In this document: in pieces, positions 1 to 5,303 of the stretch | Position numbering within the stretch: the first letter of the stretch is position 1 | How the letters are laid out: every line of letters starts with the position of its first letter | Origin: an uncultured Chlorobiota bacterium | Lineage (GTDB): Bacteria; Bacteroidota; Kapaibacteriia; OLB7 | Length of the DNA: 5,403 bases | Direction of reading: 5' to 3' | NCBI GenBank assembly: GCA_946481475.1 | Contig: CAMLOB010000325.1 | Coordinates: 1-5,403, forward strand | Notes under the pieces: model-generated | Databases searched by the model: none | Told to the model about the DNA's origin: nothing | What the model saw: only the letters and a program-made list of their open reading frames with translations | Program-made: the position numbers and the translations under genes

Positions 1-159
1 TTGGAGAATCGTAGAAATGAGGTCTGATAACTGCTCGCTTGGAATCTTAATGCCAAGCGATTCGAGACGTTCAGCCAACGTGGTTGGGTCAATCGGAACC
101 ACCCCGTGAGCCATTTCGTTCCGCAGTTTTCTTAGTTCCAGGACCAATTCAGAATTCAT
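1..159 (-). CDS. Partial ORF with HEPN-like RNxxxH motif, runs off the left edge
   Basis: An ATG at 159-157 opens a frame that stays open for 53 codons to the window edge, so the C-terminus is missing. Residues 9-19 read LRKLRNEMAHG. The R13-N14-x3-H18 arrangement is the Rx4H signature of HEPN domains, which are often RNases or nucleotide-binding partners in defence loci. In known HEPN folds this motif follows several N-terminal helices, but here it starts at residue 13, so the domain would be truncated or the start lies elsewhere. In-frame extension is possible only to a TTG at 219, because a TGA stop lies at 222-220. The ATG has only AAAGG almost touching it, a poor ribosome site. The ORF follows hsdS by about 120 bases on the same strand, which suggests an accessory gene of the restriction locus or a remnant of one. 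The function is inferred from one motif and is uncertain. Confidence 0.42.
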   Translation of the reverse strand, partial: MNSELVLELRKLRNEMAHGVVPIDPTTLAERLESLGIKIPSEQLSDLISTILQ

Positions 160-279
160 GCCTTTGTAGCTTGAGTTCGAATTTCCAGCTTGGGAAGGAG
201 GAGGATATTCAATCTTCAATCAGGAACCAGATTCCCCCACACACATCCAGTCTCCAACATACCTTTGCCTTGATCATTC
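160..279 (-). other. hsdS downstream intergenic stretch with low-complexity and repeat-like sequence
   Basis: No convincing gene. On the minus strand the end of hsdS and the start of this gap are a decayed duplication (GAATTAGGGATG followed by GAATTAGGAATGATC). Further on, a CTCCTCCTTCCC tract is followed by CAAGCTGGAAATTCGAAC, which resembles half of an interspersed palindrome. A 22-codon frame (MIKAKVCW... ending WFLIED) starts at 276 but has no recognisable features. No terminator hairpin with a T-run was seen, so transcription may continue from hsdS into the next ORF. Confidence 0.4.
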
Positions 280-1620
280 CTAATTCTCCATCCCTAATTC
301 TTTATTCTCTATTTCATGAACCCGCCTCTTCGCGGTCATCAGTTCGTGGAGGAGGGTGCGGAAGAGGTGTTGGAGTGTGCCGAGCTTCCGCTGATAGTCA
401 ACGTGCTTCTTACCGATGGTAGCTAGAGTCGAAACGATTTCAGCCTGCTCATCCGACGAGGGAACTGGAACGAGTAATGGCTTGAGTTTGATTTCAGGCA
501 GATGGGCAATTGTTGTTCTGGTCCCAGTTACTCCGTAAGTGTTAGTGAGAAGGAATGCAAACATCATCCAGTGAACCATAAACTCGTTGGTAATTTGACT
601 TGTCTTCGGACGCAGGCGGTGGAGAGCTTTCTGGTAATAACATTCCTCGATCTCACCATTCCATATTGCCGCTCGCCCCACCTCACCTCCTTCGCAAACT
701 AAAAGATCACCTTTCCGAAGCAAAAACTTCTCGACCTCCCGGTCATTAAAATCCATTTGCAGGAGATCCTCGGTATCGATTCGTCCCCATTGAACGTTTT
801 TGTTTCGCAAATAGGGCTTTGGCGAATCTCCGATCTTGGCTTTCTGGGAAAGCATTTTGCCGAGTTGTGTTTCGAAAAGTTCTCCAACTGGAATAAGCTC
901 CCAACTCTCCGGCACCAACCCGATCTCCGTCTCCTTCCGCTTCTCACCCCGCAGCCCTTCGGTAAAGAGTTTCTGCATGAGGGCCTTCTTCAGTTCGGTC
1001 GTGGTCTGAATGATCCGCTCCTGCACTTCGATTGCCCGCTGCACCGTTGAGAGGATGTGGGCGATTTTTTTTTGTTCGGGGAGAGGGGGGAGTGGAAGGC
1101 TCTTCTCCTTAAGCAATTTGAAGTGCCGATTATATCCTCGGCTGGGTAGTTCCAGTGCAAGCAATGCGAAATAGTAGAAAAGCGGATCGTAAAGATCCTT
1201 GTTCGGCAGGAGCACCTTGGTTCCGTCTGCTCCAAGCACAAATGGGAAGTCAACGAATTTGAAACAGCGAGTGTGATCGCCAAAGATGATCAGCGGGAGG
1301 TCGAAGTCAATGAGTTTACTCTTGTCGTTACAGTATCCGGCGATGAATTTCTGACCTTGATCGATAACGGGAACCTTACCCGTCTCTGCAACTTCCTTCG
1401 CTGGAATTTGGTTCTGGCGACCGACTTTGTTCTTAACGAACGAATCAGACACTGTACATGTTTGCCAACCGCTCACACCTTCCCTCTCCCTTCCGTTCGG
1501 AGCCATTGGCTTCCCCTGTTCGGGATCTCCGAACACTTGCAGTTGCATCTCCGGCATCTGTCCCGCCCGCGAGGTCTTACGCTTCTTATTCATATCCTGT
1601 TGGTCTGATCTCGTATTCAC
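280..1620 (-). CDS. hsdS: Type I restriction-modification DNA specificity subunit HsdS
   Basis: This 446-residue protein has the length and two-fold layout of HsdS, the subunit that selects the split DNA target for the methyltransferase and nuclease. The first target-recognition domain spans about 50-180 and ends in the conserved PLPPLPEQKKIAHIL at 176-190. The central coiled-coil spacer is about 191-225 (TELKKALMQKLFTEGLRG). The second recognition domain is about 235-395, with LLVCEGGEVGRAAIW at 306-320 and the half-repeat DEQAEIVSTLA at 390-400. A second helical conserved region closes the protein (about 401-432). The GTG start is chosen because AGGAGGTGA sits three bases upstream; ATG at residue 10 has poor spacing. 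The first ~48 residues are low in hydrophobics and look like an extension. The last ~10 residues derive from a low-complexity tract. The coding strand carries a nine-A run at residues 183-186. It is AT-richer than hsdM, as often seen in exchanged specificity genes. Confidence 0.95.
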   Translation of the reverse strand: MNTRSDQQDMNKKRKTSRAGQMPEMQLQVFGDPEQGKPMAPNGREREGVSGWQTCTVSDSFVKNKVGRQNQIPAKEVAETGKVPVIDQGQKFIAGYCNDKSKLIDFDLPLIIFGDHTRCFKFVDFPFVLGADGTKVLLPNKDLYDPLFYYFALLALELPSRGYNRHFKLLKEKSLPLPPLPEQKKIAHILSTVQRAIEVQERIIQTTTELKKALMQKLFTEGLRGEKRKETEIGLVPESWELIPVGELFETQLGKMLSQKAKIGDSPKPYLRNKNVQWGRIDTEDLLQMDFNDREVEKFLLRKGDLLVCEGGEVGRAAIWNGEIEECYYQKALHRLRPKTSQITNEFMVHWMMFAFLLTNTYGVTGTRTTIAHLPEIKLKPLLVPVPSSDEQAEIVSTLATIGKKHVDYQRKLGTLQHLFRTLLHELMTAKRRVHEIENKELGMEN

Positions 1621-1623
1621 ACC

Positions 1624-1633
1624 TCACCTCCTC
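1624..1633 (-). promoter_or_regulatory. Ribosome binding site of hsdS
   Basis: GAGGAGGTGA on the minus strand leaves six bases between GGAGG and the GTG at 1620-1618, a near-perfect anti-16S match. It overlaps the TGA stop of the preceding 39-codon ORF, so ribosomes ending there are placed directly on this site. It decides the hsdS start in favour of GTG. Confidence 0.85.
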
Positions 1634-1751
1634 ACCGTTCACGTCCTTCGAGCAGGGCACGCCCCTTCCCGGTCAGCCGGTATTTGCGGAACTGAGTGCC
1701 GCGAGGTGAGCGTACCCGGTAGCCGGAGGTATAGAGAACAAGATCGCTCAC
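1632..1751 (-). CDS. 39-residue RhuM-like micro-ORF between hsdM and hsdS
   Basis: The frame opens with GTG at 1751-1749, overlapping the hsdM stop in ATGTGA, and ends with TGA inside the hsdS ribosome site, so it exactly fills the gap between the two genes. Residues 10-22 read GYRVRSPRGTQFR. I recognise this as the conserved block of the RhuM (virulence/DNA-binding-like) family, where GYRVxSxRGTQFR is normally followed by xWATxxLREYI. Here it continues as KYRLTGKGRALLEG, reminiscent of the C-terminal wing of winged-helix proteins. The peptide is strongly basic, with ten Arg/Lys in 39. RhuM genes are known neighbours of Type I systems, so this is most simply the remnant of a deleted rhuM gene. 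A functional coupling peptide or small nucleic-acid-binding protein is an alternative. There is no strong ribosome site, so translation would depend on termination and reinitiation from hsdM. Confidence 0.55.
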   Translation of the reverse strand: MSDLVLYTSGYRVRSPRGTQFRKYRLTGKGRALLEGRER

Positions 1752-3319
1752 ATTCCGATTCCCAGTTGCTCCAGAATCTTCCGCAGAGCCTCATCCGTCT
1801 CCCTGGCCTCGGCTTCTATCGCATCCAGTTCCTCGACAATCTCCGCAATCGGCCTGTAGGTCTCGGCCTCGCCGGTATGGATGTAGCGGCTGGGGGAGAT
1901 GTTGTAATCGTTCTTCTTCAGCTCGGCGTGGTCAACAATCCGGCTCAGCTTCTCCTCTTCCTTCCACCCGATGAGCGCCTCCACAATCCGCCGGATGCCG
2001 TCGTCCGGGATGAAGTTCTTGGGATCCCCTTTTTCAAAGACCTGACCGGCATTGACGAGGAAGATTTTTCCCTTCCGCTCTTCCGCTTTGGCCTTGTTCA
2101 GGAACAACACAATCCCCGGGGCGGTGGTGTTGTAGAAGAGGTTTTCGGGGAGATAGAGAACGCTCTCGATCAGGTCGTGATCGACGAACCACTGGCGAAC
2201 GGTCTTTTCCTTGTTTGTGCCGGCGTTGCCCGATCCGCGTGAGGCGGCCCCGGTGTCCAGGACGACTGCGGCGCGCCCCCTCTCATTCAGACTGGCATGC
2301 ATGTGCTGCACCCAGCCCCAGTCGGCGGAGGATTTGCCGGGGAATCCGGCTCCGGCCGGGAACCGGTCAAGCTCGTCGGCGTCGTAGTCGGCCTCGGTGA
2401 ACCAGTCCTGATTCCACATAGGATTGGCGACGACGCGGTCGAAGGTGCGGAGCTTGCCCCGGTTGTCGCGGAACTTCGGGTTCTTGAAGGTATCCCCGAT
2501 CTCGATCTCCCCTTCCATGTCGTGGATGATCATGTTCATGTTGGCCATGGCCCAGGTATCGGCGATATACTCCTGGCCGAACAGTTTCAGAGGGGCGACG
2601 GTCCGTTTCTTCCCTCTGACGCTTTCCTCCATGGTCACTTCGAGCTTCACGAGCAGACCGCCGGAGCCGCAGCAGGGATCGTAGACGGTCATTCCCGGCT
2701 CGGGCTGGAGCACGCGGGACATGATGATGCCGACTTCGGGAGGCGTATAGAATTCCCCCGCGCTCTGCCCTCCTCCTTCAGCGAATTTGCGGATGAGATA
2801 CTCATAACTCTTGCCGATGATGTCGGCCTCCACATCATCGAGCCCGAGCCGCTTGGTGCTGATGGCCTCGATAAGATTGGAGAGGCGGTCGTCATCGAGA
2901 TCACGCTGGCCGTGGGTGGTCGCGTTGAAGTCGACACGGTCGATGATCCCCTGCAGGAGCGGGTTTTCCCGGGCAATGGCCCGCATGTGGGTGGTGACCC
3001 ATTCGCCGATCCTGTCGGAGAGCTTGCGGATGACCGACCAGACCGGCTCCTCCGGATCGTCCGGCATGAGGGGAAGGTAGAACCGGACGAGCTTGTGGTC
3101 GGATTTAACGAGCCTGAAAGCCTTCTCGCGCGAACCGACCTCGGCGGCGATCCGGTTCAGCTCGTCGTCAAAGACGTCGCAGAGTCGCTTGGTGAAGATC
3201 AGAGGAAGGATATAGTCCTTGTACTTCGGCGCATCCTTTGCGCCGCGGATCGAGCAGGCGGCATCCCAGATCCAGGATTCGAGGGATTTCCCGCTGCCGT
3301 TGTTGTTTGCCATCGCCAC
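1748..3319 (-). CDS. hsdM: Type I restriction-modification methyltransferase subunit HsdM
   Basis: A 523-residue N6-adenine methyltransferase subunit of normal length. With HsdS it transfers methyl from S-adenosylmethionine to adenine in the target, protecting host DNA. The N-terminal helical HsdM_N-like region spans about 12-150 (SLESWIWDAACSIRG near the start). The catalytic N6_Mtase domain spans about 163-480. It shows EFYTP at 189-193 (motif X region), DPCCGSGG at 214-221 (SAM-binding motif I) and NPMW at 299-302 in the place of the catalytic NPPF/Y motif IV. The C-terminal tail (about 490-516) is acidic and helical. The start is GTG at 3319 or, two codons inside, ATG at 3313; neither has a convincing Shine-Dalgarno sequence, so the exact start is uncertain. 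It is the first recognisable gene of the locus, and its stop overlaps the next small ORF. No frameshift or internal stop is seen. Confidence 0.96.
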   Translation of the reverse strand: MAMANNNGSGKSLESWIWDAACSIRGAKDAPKYKDYILPLIFTKRLCDVFDDELNRIAAEVGSREKAFRLVKSDHKLVRFYLPLMPDDPEEPVWSVIRKLSDRIGEWVTTHMRAIARENPLLQGIIDRVDFNATTHGQRDLDDDRLSNLIEAISTKRLGLDDVEADIIGKSYEYLIRKFAEGGGQSAGEFYTPPEVGIIMSRVLQPEPGMTVYDPCCGSGGLLVKLEVTMEESVRGKKRTVAPLKLFGQEYIADTWAMANMNMIIHDMEGEIEIGDTFKNPKFRDNRGKLRTFDRVVANPMWNQDWFTEADYDADELDRFPAGAGFPGKSSADWGWVQHMHASLNERGRAAVVLDTGAASRGSGNAGTNKEKTVRQWFVDHDLIESVLYLPENLFYNTTAPGIVLFLNKAKAEERKGKIFLVNAGQVFEKGDPKNFIPDDGIRRIVEALIGWKEEEKLSRIVDHAELKKNDYNISPSRYIHTGEAETYRPIAEIVEELDAIEAEARETDEALRKILEQLGIGM

Positions 3320-3489
3320 TATGTTCTTGTGTTTTCACGCGCACACAGGTCAGGTTCGGCGGCGGTGCGCAGCGCCGTCAGGTGCATGTTATCGGGGAGT
3401 AAAATTACAGAAACCGGGGTCATGAGCAAAAGACGACGCGACCGGCGAGGTACCCGTCCCGGACGGAGTGATCGATGAGCCGGCTTGCC
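3320..3489. other. Upstream region of hsdM, likely promoter-bearing
   Basis: No gene. On the minus strand, about 70-90 bases before hsdM, lies an AT-rich patch (TTTCTGTAATTTTACTC) in an otherwise GC-rich region. It is the best place for a promoter, although no clean -35/-10 pair can be read. Closer to the gene is an interrupted inverted repeat, CGGCG (3359-3363) and CGCCG (3372-3376), around a TGCGCA palindrome, which could be an operator or a chance GC-rich match. At 3480-3490 a small hairpin CCGGC-TT-GCCGG leads into repeat array A. Confidence 0.3.
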
Positions 3490-3642
3490 GGATACGCAAT
3501 ACATGATCTTGTCCGACCGACGCAACGGGACGAAGACGGAACCGGGGAGAATTTCCCGGCCGGTTTCAGACAGGGCGCATTCCTCCGGAGCCCCGGCGCA
3601 GGCTGAAGCCGAAGGTCCGCTGCGGCGGGACGTACGCCTACC
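3490..3642 (+). repeat. Array A unit 1, diverged copy with inverted terminal hairpin
   Basis: Aligns to the family body from TACGCAAT (3493-3500) through CTCCGGAGCCCC to a terminal hairpin ending CTACC. It lacks the usual GTAG hairpin head; a different small hairpin (CCGGC-TT-GCCGG) is in that place. The middle carries small deletions relative to unit 2, making it the most diverged copy in the window. Confidence 0.7.
3595..3642 (-). repeat. Inverted REP-like hairpin of unit 1
   Basis: Read on the minus strand it begins GGTAG, then GGCGTA, and closes with TGCGCC. The outer stem therefore pairs with one G-T wobble where the copy at 3970-4018 has a full G-C pair. Inside are two smaller hairpins, the second of form GGC-TTCA-GCC. 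Confidence 0.6.
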
Positions 3643-3647
3643 CCTCG

Positions 3648-3810
3648 TGCGCATGTTCTGCGGTAGCCGCAGCTCTTCAGGCTGCGGCAGGACCTGCTAC
3701 GCAATGCTCGCTCTTCTCTCCATCCGCCTGATGCATCCGGACGACGACAGAGTGGGGGAAAATCTCCCGGCGGGTTTCAAGCATAGCGCATTCCTCCGGA
3801 GCCCCGGGCG
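3648..3810 (+). repeat. Array A unit 2, full-length 163-bp body without inverted tail
   Basis: Runs from TGCGCATGTTCTGCGG to GAGCCCCGGGCG and is followed directly by the same opening sequence of unit 3. It contains the GTAG hairpin, the conserved TACGCAATGCTC and CTTCTCTCCATCCGCCTGA stretches, a GGGA-AAATC-TCCC mini-hairpin and the CTCCGGAG palindrome. Confidence 0.85.
3663..3688 (+). repeat. REP-like hairpin, type a (unit 2)
   Basis: GTAG (3663-3666) is followed by left arm GCCGCAGC (3666-3673), loop TCTTCAG and right arm GCTGCGGC (3681-3688): a perfect 8-bp stem. A CTAC at 3697-3700 gives a mirrored end, so GTAGC and GCTAC bracket the element. The GTAG foot is the hallmark of REP elements mobilised by REP-associated tyrosine transposases; no such transposase is in this window. 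Confidence 0.75.
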
Positions 3811-3825
3811 TGCGCATGTTCTGCG

Positions 3826-3851
3826 GTAGCCGCAGCTCTTCAGGCTGCGGC
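3826..3851 (+). repeat. REP-like hairpin, type a (unit 3)
   Basis: Same stem and loop sequence as at 3663-3688. The distal CTAC has changed to CTGC in this copy. Confidence 0.75.
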
Positions 3852-3969
3852 AGGATCGGCTGCGCAATGCTCGTTCTTCTCTCCATCCGCCTGACGCATC
3901 CGGACGAAGACGGGGCGGGGGAAAATCTCCCGGCGGGTTTCAAGCATAGCGCATTCCTCCGGAGCCCTC

Positions 3970-4018
3970 GGCGCAGGCTGGAAGCCGAAGGTCCGCTGCG
4001 GCGGGACCTGCGCCTACC
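3970..4018 (-). repeat. Inverted REP-like element with three-way-junction potential (unit 3)
   Basis: On the minus strand GGTAG leads into GGCGCA, which pairs perfectly with the closing TGCGCC. Between them are two hairpins: GGTCCCGC-CGCA-GCGGACC (one bulged base) and GGCT-TCC-AGCC. Together these would form a three-way junction. It lies just after the VOC gene in its direction of transcription and could protect or end its mRNA, but there is no T-run. Confidence 0.65.
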
Positions 4019-4048
4019 ATTGTGGACAGGCCCACACGCGGGAACGTT

Positions 4049-4489
4049 CTACTTGAGCTCCTCGGCAAGCGCGACGATGATCCCCTCGGGACCGCGAATG
4101 TAGCAGAGTCGGAACGTGTCTCCGTACTGCACAACTTCCCCGATGAGCTCTGCACCGTGGTTACGCAAGCGAGAGAGGACCTCATCGATGTCATCGACGG
4201 CAAACATGACGCGATGTATACCGAGCGTGTTCACCGGCGCGTTCTTCGGCTCCGACCTGACCGCCGCCGGCGTGTGGAACTTGTCCAGCTCGATCCGTCC
4301 GTGACCGTCCGGCGTCCGGAGCATTGCGATCTCGCATCGGACGTTCTCCAGTCCGATGAGAAGGTCCACCTCACGCCCCCCGACCGGCATCTCCCCCTCC
4401 AGCTCCATACCAAGCTCGATAAAGAACGCCTTCGCAGCCTCAAGGTCATCGACCACGATGAGAACATTGTCCATCCGCTTCAGTCCCAT
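4049..4489 (-). CDS. VOC superfamily protein (glyoxalase/bleomycin-resistance-like)
   Basis: A 146-residue protein with the two beta-alpha-beta-beta-beta halves of the vicinal oxygen chelate fold. The first half starts MDNVLIVVDDLEAAKAFF (residues 6-23) and the second starts GIHRVMFAVDDIDEVL (90-105), ending GPEGIIVALAEEL. Family members bind a divalent metal and act as lyases, dioxygenases, epimerases or drug-binding proteins. Of the four usual ligand positions, E67 (GRIEL) and H92 (GIH) remain. The first-strand His appears replaced by N8 and the last-strand Glu by A140, so metal chemistry is doubtful. The start is ATG 4489-4487, with GGGAG eight bases upstream; a longer frame to TTG 4528 has no ribosome site. 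The gene stands alone between two repeat arrays. A 5-bp hairpin (TGTGG/CCACA, 4021-4036) follows the stop. The substrate cannot be predicted. Confidence 0.85.
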   Translation of the reverse strand: MGLKRMDNVLIVVDDLEAAKAFFIELGMELEGEMPVGGREVDLLIGLENVRCEIAMLRTPDGHGRIELDKFHTPAAVRSEPKNAPVNTLGIHRVMFAVDDIDEVLSRLRNHGAELIGEVVQYGDTFRLCYIRGPEGIIVALAEELK

Positions 4490-4496
4490 ATCTCTA

Positions 4497-4502
4497 TCTC
4501 CC
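4497..4502 (-). promoter_or_regulatory. Ribosome binding site of the VOC gene
   Basis: GGGAGA on the minus strand, with eight bases between GGGAG and the ATG at 4489. It supports this start over the in-frame ATG at 4504 and TTG at 4528, which have no purine-rich leader. Confidence 0.65.
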
Positions 4503-4672
4503 ATGTTTGTTTGATTGAATGATTGCAAACGTCCTGCCCTTGCCGTTCACACGGCATAGAACAACCCGGCGCTTCAGCCCACGCGGAAGCTCGTCGGGTA
4601 TCGATTCGGTCGTTAAGATAATAGGGAATGTTTGCGCTGGAAAGTTCGCACAAATACTATCGCATACACATC
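4503..4672. other. VOC upstream region, likely leader and promoter
   Basis: No gene. AT-rich patches on the minus strand (CCTATTATCTTAACG around 4611-4625, and CAATCATTCAATCAAACAAAC just before the gene) are candidate promoter or leader sequence, but no convincing -35/-10 or TATA/BRE pair can be assigned. A 5-bp inverted repeat TGCCG/CGGCA (4541-4556, six-base loop) lies in the presumed leader. The stretch is unique and separates the gene from array B. Confidence 0.3.
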
Positions 4673-4825
4673 CTGCGGTAGCCGCAGCTCTTCAGGCTGC
4701 GGCAGGACCTGCTACGCAATGCTCGTTCTTCTCTCCATCCGCCTGACGCATCAGGACGACGACAGAGCGGGGGAAAATCTCCCGGCGGGTTTCAGACAAG
4801 GCGCATTCCTCCGGAGCCCCGGGCG
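4673..4825 (+). repeat. Array B unit 4, full body without inverted tail
   Basis: Homology begins abruptly at CTGCGGTAG, lacking the TGCGCATGTT that opens other full units, so this is a left boundary of the array. The body matches units 2 and 3 closely. It carries CAGACAAGGCGCA where those have CAAGCATAGCGCA, linking it to the 137-bp group. Confidence 0.8.
4678..4703 (+). repeat. REP-like hairpin, type a (unit 4)
   Basis: Identical to the hairpins of units 2 and 3, with the CTAC partner intact further right. Confidence 0.75.
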
Positions 4826-4840
4826 TGCGCATGTTCTGCG

Positions 4841-4866
4841 GTAGCCGCAGCTCTTCAGGCTGCGGC
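4841..4866 (+). repeat. REP-like hairpin, type a (unit 5)
   Basis: Stem and loop as in unit 2. The bases after the right arm are CGGATCTGCTAC rather than AGGACCTGCTAC. Confidence 0.75.
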
Positions 4867-4984
4867 CGGATCTGCTACGCAATGCTCCCTCTTCTCTCCA
4901 TCCGCCTGAGGCATCGGGCCGTTGACGCGACGGGGGAGAATTTCCCGGCACGTTTCTGACACGACGCAGCCCTCCGGAGCCCCC

Positions 4985-5009
4985 GGCGCAGGCTGAAGCA
5001 TGCGCCTAC
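4985..5009 (-). repeat. Short inverted REP-like hairpin (unit 5)
   Basis: On the minus strand GTAG precedes GGCGCA, which pairs with TGCGCC around a ten-base loop. It is the same outer stem as at 3970-4018 with the internal GGTCC hairpin absent, so the inner hairpin is an optional module. Confidence 0.65.
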
Positions 5010-5141
5010 CACGTGTGCGTGTTTCTGCACCGGATCTGCTACGCAATGCTCCTTCTTCTCTCCATACGCCTGAGGCATCGGGCCGTTGACGGGGCGGGGG
5101 AGAATTTCCCGGCAGGTTTCAGACAAGGCGCATATTCTGCG

Positions 5142-5166
5142 GTAGCCGCAACCTTCACGGTTGCGC
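5142..5166 (+). repeat. REP-like hairpin, type b
   Basis: GTAG (5142-5145) leads into CGCAACC (5147-5153), loop TTCAC and GGTTGCG (5159-5165). It occupies the same place as the type a hairpin but has a different stem sequence that still pairs fully over 7 bp. Confidence 0.72.
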
Positions 5167-5278
5167 CAGGATCTGCTACGCAATGCTCCCTCTTCTCTCC
5201 ATACGCCTGAGGCATCGGGCCGTTGACGGGGCGGGGGAGAATTTCCCGGCAGGTTTCAGACAAGGCGCATATTCTGCG

Positions 5279-5303
5279 GTAGCCGCAACCTTCACGGTTG
5301 CGC
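5279..5303 (+). repeat. REP-like hairpin, type b, second copy
   Basis: Exact copy of 5142-5166 displaced by 137 bases. Confidence 0.72.

Larger units (their letters stand above)
3811..4018 (+). repeat. Array A unit 3, full body plus inverted terminal hairpin
   Basis: Very close to unit 2 through the body, with changes such as GATCGGCTGCGC replacing GACCTGCTACGC. It then carries a tail like unit 1 that ends 30 bases from the stop codon of the VOC gene. Confidence 0.85.
4826..5010 (+). repeat. Array B unit 5, body of second subtype plus short inverted hairpin
   Basis: Opens like units 2 and 3. After TACGCAATGCTC it switches to a subtype with GGCATCGGGCCGTTGACG and a GACACGACGCAGCC tail. It ends in a compact inverted hairpin closed by CTACC. 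Confidence 0.8.

Noticed and set aside
193..204. GGAAGGAGGAGG on the plus strand as a ribosome site
   Set aside because: No start codon with an open frame follows at useful spacing.
1427..2242. 271-codon plus-strand frame across hsdS, the gap and hsdM
   Set aside because: It crosses three minus-strand reading frames with known or likely coding function and has no motif of its own.
2297..3478. 393-codon open frame on the plus strand, antisense to hsdM
   Set aside because: It lies fully opposite a clearly conserved methyltransferase gene in GC-rich DNA, where long antisense frames are common; the translation shows no recognisable domain.
3319..3654. 111-codon minus-strand frame ending at TAGTG, overlapping the hsdM start
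   Set aside because: The overlap suggested coupling, but the frame begins inside repeat unit 1, has an Arg/Ser-rich composition typical of spurious frames and no ribosome site.
3970..4036. Intrinsic terminator for the VOC gene
   Set aside because: The hairpins are in the right place but no T-run follows on the minus strand, so they are left as repeat structure only.
3485..4103. Plus-strand frames in array A sharing peptides such as GENLPAGFKHSAFLRSP
   Set aside because: The shared peptide follows from DNA repeat identity; unit 5 has a stop in the same frame (CGTTTCTGA), there is no ribosome site, and the frame then runs antisense into the VOC gene.
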